Shown here piece after piece: positions 23,190 through 32,171 of a DNA stretch of 64,000 nucleotides; position 1 is the stretch's first letter, and each line of letters starts with the position of its first letter. The translations under genes and the position numbers were made by a program. The stretch is from the NCBI GenBank assembly GCA_019694165.1, contig JAIBCL010000012.1:124001-188000 (forward strand). The letters are read 5' to 3'. The notes beneath the pieces are model-generated. The model ran no database searches and was not told the DNA's origin. It saw only the letters and a list, made by a program, of their open reading frames with translations. This stretch comes from Verrucomicrobiaceae bacterium. GTDB lineage: Bacteria; Verrucomicrobiota; Verrucomicrobiia; Verrucomicrobiales; Verrucomicrobiaceae.

Positions 23190-23684
23190 TCAGCCTGCAC
23201 CCAATCTCCGGCCGATGCGCCAGCAGACGACCAGCGGCATAATACCGAAGACTCCGAAGGAGCAGTCGATCAGCCGCCAATGGAGAGGTATCCCGCGGAT
23301 GCCGCCGCAAACGAGTGCAAGCGGCACAATGGCGGCGCACGCGATCATGCCCACGACGAGATTGCCCTGGCAGGTGCCCGGTCGTCGCAAAGGCTCGATG
23401 AAGAACAGCGCGATGACGAGATGGCCGAACGCCAGCCAGTCGGTGCCGTAGCCAATGAAAGGAAAGCGTGCATACGTCACCTCCAGCCCCGTGTGCACGA
23501 ATGCGATCCAGTGGCGCAAGCCCGTCAATTGCTCGTAGGAGGCCGCGGAATCGATGCCGAGGAGCGAGGACAGCAGCCGCAGCTCGTGCAGCAACGGGAA
23601 AGCGGTAAGCCCGCTCGCGACGAGGGCCGCGATAAAGAAGGTCATCACGATCCGATAGCGTGCCGCGGCAGTCTGCTGGCTCAT
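23190..23684 (-). CDS. Small integral membrane protein
   Basis: A 164-residue protein from the ATG at 23684 (MSQQTAAARYRIVMTFFIAA); the frame continues upstream to 23771 but with a non-family-like stretch. About four hydrophobic segments are seen, with FIGYGTDWLAFGHLVIALFF and CGGIRGIPLHWRLIDCSFGV between them. The pattern is common in Verrucomicrobiota and Bacteroidota membrane proteins without assigned function. Confidence 0.7.
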   Translation of the reverse strand: MSQQTAAARYRIVMTFFIAALVASGLTAFPLLHELRLLSSLLGIDSAASYEQLTGLRHWIAFVHTGLEVTYARFPFIGYGTDWLAFGHLVIALFFIEPLRRPGTCQGNLVVGMIACAAIVPLALVCGGIRGIPLHWRLIDCSFGVFGIMPLVVCWRIGRRLGAG

Positions 23685-23810
23685 GGCGAGACCAAAGCAC
23701 GCGGCAGGGGCGTTGCAATCCGCACTGCCGCCAAGTCGGAGGCGAACCACCGTTTCAGCAGTCTGGACCACCGGCTCCGCGACGGAAGCGAATCCAGCGC
23801 CACCGTCGGA

Positions 23811-24050
23811 TCACCGCCACTCGAGGCGGACAATGATGATGTCGAAAGGGGCGAGCGTGGGGTACTTGGCCTTGAGGGCCTTGATCACGTCTTCATTCGT
23901 CTTGCCCTCGGACTCGACGACGCCCATGGCGTAGCCGTGATGCGATTTGGCTTCGGGCTTCTTCCACTGGTAGGAGACTCGGACGGGATGCTTTTCCATG
24001 GCGGCGGCGGCGACGATTTTCGGGGCGGGATAGTTGGTGGAGCGAGTCAC
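23811..24050 (-). CDS. Small hypothetical protein coupled to the tandem methyltransferase
   Basis: A 79-residue protein from a GTG at 24050 that overlaps the stop of the upstream methyltransferase gene by four bases. An internal ATG at 23999 (MEKHPVRVSYQWKKPEA) would give 62 residues. The stretch YAMGVVESEGKTNEDVIKAL followed by KAKYPTLAPFDIIIVRLEW looks like one small alpha/beta domain. No family recognised. The coupling suggests a joint function with the methyltransferase. Confidence 0.6.
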   Translation of the reverse strand: MTRSTNYPAPKIVAAAAMEKHPVRVSYQWKKPEAKSHHGYAMGVVESEGKTNEDVIKALKAKYPTLAPFDIIIVRLEWR

Positions 24051-26449
24051 TTTTCAACTTCAAACACCAGCACATACCGCTGCGGCACGAACTGGGCGAA
24101 GGACTTGAACTTTAGGCCATACTTTACCATCTGCGCGATGATCATCTCCTTGGCGATGCGCGGGCCGTAGTAGCCGCCGGAGAGATCGGAGAGGGGCTGA
24201 TTGTCCACGATGACGAGGTGGCCGCCAGGTTTGAGCGCCTTCTTCATGCTGTCCACAAAACCGTCCTTCACGTACTCGATGGAGGTGACGTAGGTGGCGT
24301 GGTAGAGGGAGCAGAGGTACGCCACGTCGAGGGAGTTCTCCGGCAGCATGCAGTCGTTCTCCTTCGACTTGATGGTGGAGATGTTCTTGTAGCCGGCCTT
24401 CTCCGCGCCGCGGCGGAGATTGGCGAGCTGCTCATCGACGAGGTCGAGCGCATAGACCTTGCCCTTCTCGCCGACGAGGTCGGCAAACTTGAAGGTGTAG
24501 TAGCCGCCGCCGCTGCCCACGTCCGCCACAGTCTGGCCGGGCTTGATGTCGAGGAAACCAAGCATCTTGCTGGTTTTCTCCCACTCTTCGCGGCGCGGAT
24601 TCGAATAGGCCAGGTATTCCCACCAGGCAATGAGGTCGGAGATTTCGACGTCGAGCTTCAACGTCTGATAGGGCGGCGGTGGCGGCTGAATGCCCATTTC
24701 TTCGAGGCGGATGCTTTCGGCTTCGCGTTCCTCGGCCGTCGGAGGCTTCGGGCGCTTCGGGAGGTTGGTGTCGGACTTTGACTCCTGACCTTGTGTTGCG
24801 GCTTTGGCGGTGTTCTTGCCGCCGTCGGCGGACGGTTTGTCGTCATCAAGCGATTTGGTGAGCATCTCGTTCATCGACTTCTCGATGTCGCCGAGGACGT
24901 ACTTGTTCTTGATGTACTTCTTGAGGCGTTCGTAATTGTTGCCAGTGAAGAAATCGACGTAATCGGCGACCAGCGGACCGGTGACGAATTTCTTTTTCTG
25001 CTCATCGGAGGAGGTGATGTAGTCGCAGAACCACTGGAGGGCGGTGTACTCATCGCCCACGCGCTCTCGCTGAATGAGATCGCCGTAGGTTTTGCCGATC
25101 TCGGCGAGCGCGGGCTTGTCCATTTTCAAAAGGGCGTCGTAGAACTTTCGCGCGACGGTACGGCCTTTGGTGCTGTAGGTGGGCGAGGTGCCGGTGATGA
25201 GCGTGCGCAGCAGCGAGCGGTGCGAGAGCGCGCGGATCTGCGTGGCGTCGCCTTCGACGAACTCGGCCACATTCGGCGTGGGCGGCAGTTCTCTGAGCGA
25301 ATGCGCGATGAGTCCGCCCTCGGGAATCTTTGCCGGCAACGGCTCGCGGGCGCGCTTCGGCGGATTGCCTTCGCCGGGCTTGAGCTTGAAGAAGAGCATG
25401 TAGCGCTGCGGGATGAACTGCTCCTGCTTCACCAGCTCGAAGCCCTGATGCGTGAGCTGCGCGATGATGAAGGCGCGATTGATGAACGGGCCGTGATACG
25501 GGAGCGTGCCTGCGACGGGGCCGTTGTCCACCACGACGAGCTGTCCGCCTTCGACAAGCGAGCGCCTCATGCTGTGGATGAGCGCGTCGCGCTCTTCGTC
25601 GCTGAGGATGGCGTAGAAATTGTGGTAGAGGGAGCACATGTAGATCAGATCCACGCGCTCGGGGATGCCGGCGTCGTCCTGCTTGGGCATGACGGACTCG
25701 ACGTTCTTCACCTTGAGGCGTTCGATGGTGTGCTTCAGGTAGCCGACGTGGTCCTCGTTGTTGTCCACGGCATAAACCTTGCCCTTCTCGCCCACGAGCT
25801 GCGCGAACTTGAATGAGAAATAGCCCGGACCGCTGCCGATGTCGGCGATCTTCATTCCGGGCTTGATACCGAGCGCGGCGATCATCTTGCTGGTCTTCTC
25901 CCAGGACTCGCGCGCTGGATTCGCGAACAGAATGAAGTCCTCAAGGTAGCGGTTCCGCCGCTTGATCTGCGTGAAATCGAGGAAATTCTTCGAGTCCACC
26001 TTCTCGTCGCCGAGGTGGTACTTGTCGCGCAGGTAAGCGCGCAACGGCGCCCACTTGTCGTCGGAGAGCATGAGGTAGAAGCCCTCGACCTGGGGATCGC
26101 TCATGAACTTCTCCTTCCGCGTGGCTTCGGGTTCGAGCAGGCACTCGACGATCCACTTCAATGCCGTGTACTCGCCGCCGAAGTTCTCGTCAGGGATGAT
26201 GCGGTCGTAGATGTCGAGCGCGCGCCGCGCGGCGGCCTTGTCACCGGTCTCGATGAATTTCAACACCTGCTCCGCCGCGCGCGTGCCGCCCGAGGTGATG
26301 TCGAAGGAGTCGAGGCTGCCGAGGTGAATGAGGGATGCCGGCGAATCGACCTTGATTACGGACGGCTCTGTCTTCGCGGAGGGCGACTGCTGGGAGAGTG
26401 CGGTCACGGCGAAAAGCAGCGTGGTGGCGAGGAGACAACGAGGGTTCAT
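24047..26449 (-). CDS. Exported protein with two tandem SAM-dependent methyltransferase domains
   Basis: An 800-residue protein with a Sec-type signal peptide (MNPRCLLATTLLFAVTALSQ). Two homologous halves follow. Each begins with a helical unit (GEYTALKWIVECLL; DEYTALQWFCDYIT) and ends with a class I methyltransferase domain: KIADIGSGPGYFSFKFAQLV near residue 200 and TVADVGSGGGYYTFKFADLV near residue 650. Later matched motifs are IYMCSLYHNFYAIL/AYLCSLYHATYVTS, GGQLVVVDNGP/GGHLVIVDNQP and FIPQRYMLFF/FVPQRYVLVF. SAM is not normally available outside the cytoplasm, so export of an active enzyme would be unusual; it may be a periplasmic domain that lost SAM use. Confidence 0.85.
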   Translation of the reverse strand: MNPRCLLATTLLFAVTALSQQSPSAKTEPSVIKVDSPASLIHLGSLDSFDITSGGTRAAEQVLKFIETGDKAAARRALDIYDRIIPDENFGGEYTALKWIVECLLEPEATRKEKFMSDPQVEGFYLMLSDDKWAPLRAYLRDKYHLGDEKVDSKNFLDFTQIKRRNRYLEDFILFANPARESWEKTSKMIAALGIKPGMKIADIGSGPGYFSFKFAQLVGEKGKVYAVDNNEDHVGYLKHTIERLKVKNVESVMPKQDDAGIPERVDLIYMCSLYHNFYAILSDEERDALIHSMRRSLVEGGQLVVVDNGPVAGTLPYHGPFINRAFIIAQLTHQGFELVKQEQFIPQRYMLFFKLKPGEGNPPKRAREPLPAKIPEGGLIAHSLRELPPTPNVAEFVEGDATQIRALSHRSLLRTLITGTSPTYSTKGRTVARKFYDALLKMDKPALAEIGKTYGDLIQRERVGDEYTALQWFCDYITSSDEQKKKFVTGPLVADYVDFFTGNNYERLKKYIKNKYVLGDIEKSMNEMLTKSLDDDKPSADGGKNTAKAATQGQESKSDTNLPKRPKPPTAEEREAESIRLEEMGIQPPPPPYQTLKLDVEISDLIAWWEYLAYSNPRREEWEKTSKMLGFLDIKPGQTVADVGSGGGYYTFKFADLVGEKGKVYALDLVDEQLANLRRGAEKAGYKNISTIKSKENDCMLPENSLDVAYLCSLYHATYVTSIEYVKDGFVDSMKKALKPGGHLVIVDNQPLSDLSGGYYGPRIAKEMIIAQMVKYGLKFKSFAQFVPQRYVLVFEVEK

Positions 26450-26559
26450 GGGGCTTGCAGAATCAGCGGAGGGAAAAGGGCGGAGACAGTCACGATCAAG
26501 GGCGGACTGTCAAGAAGGGCAGGGCGCTGGAAATCGGAAGACGGAAAGGGCGGCGGCTC

Positions 26560-26603
26560 AAAAATCAAGAAGGGTGGATTCACCAGCGGCGAATCCACCC
26601 TTC
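26560..26603 (-). terminator. Rho-independent terminator after the radical SAM operon
   Basis: A perfect 13-bp inverted repeat (GAAGGGTGGATTC at 26569-26581 and its complement at 26591-26603) with a 9-nt loop. Read on the minus strand it is followed by TTGATTTTTGAG. It lies 38 bases after the stop of the HemN-like gene and 111 bases before the methyltransferase start, separating the two transcription units. Confidence 0.88.
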
Positions 26604-26640
26604 GGTTCAGATTTCAAGTTCTCGGCGGCCGGGTTTTCAC

Positions 26641-28170
26641 TCAGGAAAACAGCTCCTGGTTGCGATACGGGTTGAGCGGGCCGTCCTCGTAGTCCGAGGG
26701 CGGATACGGCACGAAGTCGGGCGCATGGAACTGCTGCGCGATCTCGTCGGCGAAGAACGCACCGAGCGGGGTAAGCTCAAGCGCACGCTCGTCTTCGCGC
26801 ATGACACCGGCGGACTTGAGAGCCTCGATCTTGGCACGGAAGACCTCGTCGAGCGCCAGACCGGTGAGGCGGCGGTAGTTCGCCGGTCGCACGTTGCGGT
26901 TCTTGATCGGCAGCACGATGGCCCAGCGGGCCTGGTCTTCGGGCGTGCGGATGTACCCGCGGTTGATCGGCAGGTGGCCGCTGTCGATGGCGGCGTAGTA
27001 TTCGTCGAAGTTCTGCGTGACGAGCGCAAAGCGGTCGCGCAGGCTGCTGAATGCGGTGAGGCCGATGCCGATCTGGTCGAACTGCACGCAGCACTGGTTG
27101 TGCGCATACACCGAGTAGTCGCCCCGGCGGCGCGAAAAGACGCGGCGCAGATTCTCGAAGTAGCCGTAGTGGGCGAGCATCTGGATGGCCGACTGCTTCA
27201 TGATGAACTGCTCTTCGTTCGTCGGTGCTTCCTCGGGCTTGATGGCCACATAGTTTTTCACCGCGCCCTGGTGGTCGCCGTAGGCTTCGACCTTCAGGCG
27301 GTAGAGCTGGATTTCATGCACGCCGAGGTTGCAGGCCTGCTCCACGACATCGAGCCAATTTTCGAGCGTCTGGCCAGGGTAACCGAAGATGAACTCGATG
27401 TTTACGATGAAGCCGGCATCCATGCATTCCTTGATGGCCTGGAGCGCTTCCTGCGGACCGTGATGGCGGCCCATCTTCTTGAGGATGGTAGGATTGAGCG
27501 ACTGCACGCCGATCGTGAGACGGTCAACGCCGTACTCGCGCAGCATGGCGAGACGCTTCGAGCCTTCCGGGCCGATGAGCGTGTTCGGGTCCACGTCGTA
27601 GTTGAACTGGCGGCAAAGCGAGAGGTCCACTTTTTCGCAGAAGCCGTCGAGGAAGCGGCGGCACTGGTCGAGGGTGAGGAAGGTGGGAGTGCCGCCGCCG
27701 ACAAGCACGGAGCGGGCTTTGATGCGATCGACACCGAGCTTCTGGCACCAGATGTCTGTCTCCTTCATGAAGGCCTCGAGGTAGCGACTCTTTTCGTTGA
27801 GCTGCGGGCCGAGCTTCACCGGATAGTGGCAGAAGACGCAGTGCGAATTGCAAAAGGGGATGTGCGCATAAACATCGACCATGCCGTCCGCCGGAAGCTT
27901 GTAGCCGGCGAGCAGCTCGTCGTCCGTCATCGGCGGATACATCACGATCGGCGGATAGTGGACAGAGGGGTAGAAGTCGCCCTTCTTGTTCACGAGCCCG
28001 AGGTCGCGCAGTCGATGGAAATCCTCGACGCGGCCTTTCGCTTTTTCGATGAGGGCCTTGCGATCCGGCGGACCTACGTCGAGCAGGGGCGGCGGCTCGT
28101 GATCGATCAGCAGCTTCGGATTGATGCCGTAGCGTTCGGCGGTCGTTTCTGGTGCGAGGGCAGTGTTCAT
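26641..28170 (-). CDS. Radical SAM protein, HemN/coproporphyrinogen-III-oxidase-like
   Basis: A 509-residue radical SAM enzyme. The 4Fe-4S motif CNSHCVFC sits in VYAHIPFCNSHCVFCHYP, close to the HemN consensus. GGGTPTFLTLDQCRRFLDGF and YGVDRLTIGVQSLNP follow, with FIFGYPGQTLENWLDV in the barrel and a HemN-type C-terminal domain (CCVQFDQIGIGLTAFSSL). Housekeeping HemN has CYFC after HIPFC; this protein has CVFC and a long N-terminal extension of about 95 residues, so it is probably not the haem enzyme. Its start overlaps the upstream radical SAM gene by four bases. Substrate unknown. Confidence 0.85.
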   Translation of the reverse strand: MNTALAPETTAERYGINPKLLIDHEPPPLLDVGPPDRKALIEKAKGRVEDFHRLRDLGLVNKKGDFYPSVHYPPIVMYPPMTDDELLAGYKLPADGMVDVYAHIPFCNSHCVFCHYPVKLGPQLNEKSRYLEAFMKETDIWCQKLGVDRIKARSVLVGGGTPTFLTLDQCRRFLDGFCEKVDLSLCRQFNYDVDPNTLIGPEGSKRLAMLREYGVDRLTIGVQSLNPTILKKMGRHHGPQEALQAIKECMDAGFIVNIEFIFGYPGQTLENWLDVVEQACNLGVHEIQLYRLKVEAYGDHQGAVKNYVAIKPEEAPTNEEQFIMKQSAIQMLAHYGYFENLRRVFSRRRGDYSVYAHNQCCVQFDQIGIGLTAFSSLRDRFALVTQNFDEYYAAIDSGHLPINRGYIRTPEDQARWAIVLPIKNRNVRPANYRRLTGLALDEVFRAKIEALKSAGVMREDERALELTPLGAFFADEIAQQFHAPDFVPYPPSDYEDGPLNPYRNQELFS

Positions 28171-29219
28171 TGCAAAGGATGGGTGGAGATGGTCATCTTG
28201 GCGTTGGCGACGGCATCAAGCAGGTGGTCGTTGCCGGGCGCGAAGCGCTTCGTGGAATAAATGGGGAACATGGCCTTGTAGTTCTCCGGCGTGCCGTCGT
28301 GGATGGTGACGGTGTTTGCGCCGGCCATGAGGCCGATAAACTGGCCGCCCGGTCGGCAGCGTTCGAGGCAGCTGGTGGTGGGCATGAGGCGGTTCGGAAA
28401 CATGATGCGCATCAGCGCCATCAAGTTGAAGGCAAAGTCCACGTCGCCGATGGGCTCGTCGCGGTAACCACACGCCTCGCCGGGAATGAAAACGGTGCAA
28501 CTGTTCATGGTGAGGTCAAACTCTCCCATGCAGATCAGGTCGTCGATGATGTCGTCGATGGTCTGGCCTGGCATGCCCACCATGTTGCCGGAGCCCGTCT
28601 TGAAGCCGATGTCCACCAACATCTTCAGGCAGCGCAGACGTTCCTCCATCGTGTCGGTGGGTTTCCACATTTCGTAGAGACGCTTGACGGAACTCTCGAA
28701 CTTCAGGATGTAGCGGTCCGCACCTGCTTCCTTGAGTTTCACATACTGTGCTTCGCTGAGGTTGCCGAGGCAGAGGATCAACTCTTGATCCGGGTGATTC
28801 TGCTTCATCTCCGAGACGATCTTCGTGCAGGCTTCGATCCATGCCTTCGACTGATTCTCGCCCGACTGCAGCAGCATCACGCGGCGGCCGCGCTGGTAGA
28901 GGAAGTCGGCCATTTCGACCACGGCCTCGGGCTTCATCACATAGCGCTTTATGCCCGAGCCTTTTGCCATGCTGCAGTAGTGGCAGCCTTGCTGGCAGAC
29001 GTTGGAGATTTCCACCACGCTGCGCGCCTCGACTTCCTCCGCCGGGAAGCACTCCGAGCGTCGCTGACGCGCGAGGGCGAAGAGTTCCTGCTGACCTTCG
29101 TCACGCACCAGAAGAGCAGCCCGGAGAACCGAGCGCGAGAAGTCGCCTTTACGCAGGGAGTCCATGAAGGACATGTCCCGGGCGTGCGTGGAGGTCATGG
29201 GTTCGATTACACTGAGCAT
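28167..29219 (-). CDS. Radical SAM protein, BioB/HydE-like
   Basis: A 350-residue enzyme with the CX3CX2C cluster motif in ISNVCQQGCHYCSMAKGSG. The fold continues with RRVMLLQSGENQSKAWIEAC, ADRYILKFESSVKRLYEMW, GFKTGSGNMVGMPGQTIDDI and a BATS-like C-terminal region (LMPTTSCLERCRPGGQFIGL). This is the layout of biotin synthase, HydE and PylB. The sequence is not typical BioB and there are no hydrogenase or biotin genes nearby, so it probably acts on another substrate together with the next gene, with which it is translationally coupled. Confidence 0.82.
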   Translation of the reverse strand: MLSVIEPMTSTHARDMSFMDSLRKGDFSRSVLRAALLVRDEGQQELFALARQRRSECFPAEEVEARSVVEISNVCQQGCHYCSMAKGSGIKRYVMKPEAVVEMADFLYQRGRRVMLLQSGENQSKAWIEACTKIVSEMKQNHPDQELILCLGNLSEAQYVKLKEAGADRYILKFESSVKRLYEMWKPTDTMEERLRCLKMLVDIGFKTGSGNMVGMPGQTIDDIIDDLICMGEFDLTMNSCTVFIPGEACGYRDEPIGDVDFAFNLMALMRIMFPNRLMPTTSCLERCRPGGQFIGLMAGANTVTIHDGTPENYKAMFPIYSTKRFAPGNDHLLDAVANAKMTISTHPLQ

Positions 29220-29236
29220 AGGGAAGGTTGTCTTTT

Positions 29237-30145
29237 TTAGCTTGTCTGTTTGATCGGAGTGTAGAGCAGAATCAATGCGACGCCTGTCACCACGCTGATG
29301 GCCCCGACCACGGATCGGAGGCTGATTCTCTCTTTGAGGGCAAAATATGCAAGGGGAATGACAAAGATCGGTTCGGTGGAGTTAAGTGTATTGGCGAGGG
29401 CCACATCAAGGTGTTTGATGGCGTAAACGGAGAACCAAAATCCCCCAAATGTGACCACGATCACGGCAAGCAGGAAGCGTGCGAAAAAACGCCCCTCCTT
29501 CAGTGGCGCAAGCCATCCGCCCATCTGTCCCGAGACAACTCCCGCTGCGAAGACGCCCGCCGTGCCCGCAGCCATGCGCACGAATGTGGCCTGAAGCGAC
29601 GGCAGATGCTCCACCGGTCCTTTCGTGATGATGACCGACACGGCCATGCACAGCACCGAACCGAAGCCGAACGCCACACCGCGTATGGTGCTCGACTTTT
29701 TCTCTCCGCCGAGGTCCGCACTCAAGGCGACGCACACGCCCGCGATGATGCAGACGATGCCGGCCCAGTCCATCGACGACGGCATCTCCTGCAGAAACAC
29801 GAGCGCCAGCAGGATCGTGAGCACCTGGCCCACCACCATGAGCACGAGCATCGCCACCGCGCTCAGGTCCTGAAGCGCCTTGAAAAATAAAATGTCGCCG
29901 ATGGCGATGCCGATCAGCCCGCTGATCACAAGCTGCCGTAGCGCCGCGCCGTCCATCGGGGCGAATCCCGCCGCCAGCGCCGCGAGGCCGAGGAGCACCA
30001 CGCTCATCGCGCCTTTTGCCAGCGTCATGCCGGACGATGACATTGCCTCGCCCACTCTCTTGAAGAGCACGGCACCCACGGCCCACGATGCAGCCGAGCC
30101 GAGGGCGGCGGAGATTCCTAGCAGCTTCTCGCCGGCAGAGTCCAT
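29237..30145 (-). CDS. EamA/DMT-family transporter
   Basis: A 302-residue membrane protein from the ATG at 30145 (MDSAGEKLLGISAALGSAAS). It contains ten hydrophobic helices in two EamA halves: ASWAVGAVLFKRVGEAM and SGLIGIAIGDILFFKALQDL in the first; VSVIITKGPVEHLPSLQAT and LNSTEPIFVIPLAYFALKER in the second. Such carriers export or import small metabolites. It lies 17 bases upstream of the radical SAM pair in the same direction, so it may move the product of that pathway. Confidence 0.86.
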   Translation of the reverse strand: MDSAGEKLLGISAALGSAASWAVGAVLFKRVGEAMSSSGMTLAKGAMSVVLLGLAALAAGFAPMDGAALRQLVISGLIGIAIGDILFFKALQDLSAVAMLVLMVVGQVLTILLALVFLQEMPSSMDWAGIVCIIAGVCVALSADLGGEKKSSTIRGVAFGFGSVLCMAVSVIITKGPVEHLPSLQATFVRMAAGTAGVFAAGVVSGQMGGWLAPLKEGRFFARFLLAVIVVTFGGFWFSVYAIKHLDVALANTLNSTEPIFVIPLAYFALKERISLRSVVGAISVVTGVALILLYTPIKQTS

Positions 30146-30249
30146 GACAGCGTTGTTTTGGTCGTTTACGCATGGGGCCTGATTTCCGACGCGAGACAAA
30201 AAAACTTATTCAGTCTTCTTGGCGCCGGAGCAGGCGTGCACTCCTTTCC

Positions 30250-30828
30250 TCAGCCATGTCGGTTGCGATACAGGCTGGCGTCGATCGCCTTCTTCATTGC
30301 ATCTACGTTCACCGCCGAGCCGAGGAATTCACCGACATCGCGGATGCCTTTGTCGTCGCCGCTCATGATGGCGTTGTAATCGACGAAGAGGACCTGGATG
30401 TTCGCCTGGAGCGAGAGCCAGTTGCGCACCTTGTTGAGGTGGTTTTGGAAAAACTTGCGCATGTCGTCATCGCTCGGGCCTTTGTCGTCGAGCGTGCCAC
30501 GGCGCTTCAGCATTTCCTTTTGCGAGGCGAGGATCTCGTCCATGTGCCGCGTCATGAAGATCACGCGATATTTCTGCGTCGCGGGCAGATCGAAGAGCAG
30601 CATGGAGATCACCTTCACCACCTTGCCGACAGCTCCGGGCACCCATGAGGCGTCCTCCTTGAGCTTCTTCACGGCTTCGAATTCGAGATAGCCCTTCGGA
30701 TTGTCCGCATCGGCGGCGCGCTGGCCATCCTGCACGGCTTCGATGCCGCCAGCGGTGATCATTTGCATCATCAGGGACGTGCCGGAACGCGGCAGGCCGG
30801 ATACGACCGTTACAAAATCGGCGCTCAT
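30250..30828 (-). CDS. Sulfotransferase-like P-loop protein
   Basis: A 192-residue protein. The 5' phosphosulfate-binding loop FVTVVSGLPRSGTSLMMQMI is at the N-terminus, and YRVIFMTRHMDEILASQKEM corresponds to the strand-helix that binds the 3' phosphate of PAPS in sulfotransferases. It is shorter than typical sulfotransferases (250-300 residues), as is often seen in bacterial 'sulfotransferase family' proteins. It stands between a ribbon-helix-helix-like protein and the EamA transporter on the same strand. The acceptor is unknown. Confidence 0.8.
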   Translation of the reverse strand: MSADFVTVVSGLPRSGTSLMMQMITAGGIEAVQDGQRAADADNPKGYLEFEAVKKLKEDASWVPGAVGKVVKVISMLLFDLPATQKYRVIFMTRHMDEILASQKEMLKRRGTLDDKGPSDDDMRKFFQNHLNKVRNWLSLQANIQVLFVDYNAIMSGDDKGIRDVGEFLGSAVNVDAMKKAIDASLYRNRHG

Positions 30829-30842
30829 GTGATTTGTTCGTT

Positions 30843-31043
30843 CTATTCGAGGTAACCGAGGCCTTGCAGACGCTTCCGCACTTCTTCTTCGGAATCCGCG
30901 CTGCTTGATGCAGGAGCGGTGGTTTCGAGAACGTGGATGATGAACTCCTCGGTCGAGGCGTGGCCGGCGACCTGGGCGGCTTTCTCCAGCCGCTCGTAGA
31001 GCTCGTTATCGATGGTGATTTTGTGACTGCGGCTTCCGAACAT
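30843..31043 (-). CDS. Small ribbon-helix-helix-like protein
   Basis: A 66-residue protein. The first 45 residues (SRSHKITIDNELYERLEKAA, then STEEFIIHVLETTA) fit a strand-helix-helix fold like CopG/MetJ; the C-terminus is an acidic linker ending in EEVRKRLQGLGYLE. The GYLE ending resembles the tails of alkaline-phosphatase-superfamily proteins in related bacteria, so it could instead be a protein-interaction tail. It lies 14 bases upstream of the sulfotransferase gene. Confidence 0.62.
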   Translation of the reverse strand: MFGSRSHKITIDNELYERLEKAAQVAGHASTEEFIIHVLETTAPASSSADSEEEVRKRLQGLGYLE

Positions 31044-31060
31044 AAAAAGAGGATGGGAGA

Positions 31061-31897
31061 TTAGAATTCGACTTTGAAGGGCTTCTTGAGAGCGAAGCCG
31101 AAGACGATGGATGCGATCAGCAGCACGATCAACCAGTGCATCTCGTGGCCGAACACTTTCATCTGCGCTGTCGGGTAGGTGACGCGAATCTCGGAGAACG
31201 GCCCGTCTGCCGGCAGCGTGGATTCATACGGGTAATAGACCTTGTCCCAGAAGCCTGCGGTGGCCTTCAGTCGCTCGGGTGAGACCTGCTGCAGGCGGCC
31301 ACCGCCAGCGGCGATCTCCTTTTCCGCGGTTGCATTTCCAGCAGCGATCTTCATTGCGCCGGCCGCATCGCCTTCTGCTCGCACGCGCCAGACGAGTTCA
31401 TTGTCTTTAAAGGAGCGCATCGCCTCGGTGTCCACCTTCAAGCCGGCGGGCAGGGTCAAAGTCGGCGTGCCAGCGGTGATGTCGGTGCCTTTTTCCATCT
31501 TCGCGACGACCGTCGCAGTCTCGCCTTTTTTCAGCGGTCGCCACTCGAAGTAACCGGCGAGTTGCGTGATCCACAGGATGACAATCGGCAGCATCACGAT
31601 CAGCGGCTTCAGCGACGCGACCATGTAAAGCACCGTGCCGCCCACGACGCGGAAAAAGGAGCCGATGACTGCCAGCGGGTCGTCTTGAAACAGGCGGATC
31701 TCCAGCACCCGGGCCAGCAGACGATTCTTCGTGCGCTTGATCACCGCCTGATTGGAAACCAGCGCGTAGGCCGCCAGCGCGACGATGCCCATCAGCAGCG
31801 CATGAACCAGCAGCACCCCGAGCGGCGGCAGAAAACCAAAGAGCCGGTTGATGCCGGACACGATGAGTTCGCTGATGCGGTTGATGAGGTCGATCAT
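31061..31897 (-). CDS. Membrane protein with an extracytoplasmic domain
   Basis: A 278-residue protein from the ATG at 31897 (MIDLINRISELIVSGINRLF); the upstream extension to 31954 is not protein-like. Hydrophobic helices are GVLLVHALLMGIVALAAYAL, VVGGTVLYMVASLKPLIVML and WLIVLLIASIVFGFALKKPF near the C-terminus, with a soluble domain of about 120 residues between. The architecture suggests a chaperone-like or scaffold membrane protein. It is the first recognised gene of the minus-strand operon leading to the radical SAM pair. Confidence 0.75.
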   Translation of the reverse strand: MIDLINRISELIVSGINRLFGFLPPLGVLLVHALLMGIVALAAYALVSNQAVIKRTKNRLLARVLEIRLFQDDPLAVIGSFFRVVGGTVLYMVASLKPLIVMLPIVILWITQLAGYFEWRPLKKGETATVVAKMEKGTDITAGTPTLTLPAGLKVDTEAMRSFKDNELVWRVRAEGDAAGAMKIAAGNATAEKEIAAGGGRLQQVSPERLKATAGFWDKVYYPYESTLPADGPFSEIRVTYPTAQMKVFGHEMHWLIVLLIASIVFGFALKKPFKVEF

Positions 31898-32171
31898 TGG
31901 CAGTCTGAGAAGGAAAGGGGCGCCGATGAAAGCACGGCTCACAACCGCGCACAAACATCAAATAGCTTCGCGGATGGCTTCCGTGTAATCGACGCCACAA
32001 CTACTTTTCACGAGATCGACCATGATCTCATCGCAAATGCGCATCACGCCATATTGATCGACCTCGCCGGGAGTGACCTGCGATGCCGCGGAGTCAGGGG
32101 GGCAGCTTGAGGGCGTTGAGAACGTTCGCCCGTTCTCGATCGTCGTTTCAACGAGCAGGTCCACATCCTCG

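Noticed and set aside
26641..28170. Assignment as the haem-biosynthesis gene hemN
   Set aside because: The motif reads CNSHCVFC rather than the usual HemN form, the N-terminal extension is long and no haem gene is nearby, so only the superfamily is claimed.
26398..28260. 620-codon plus-strand frame opposite the HemN-like gene
   Set aside because: Antisense to a radical SAM gene with clear motifs; translation has no recognisable fold.
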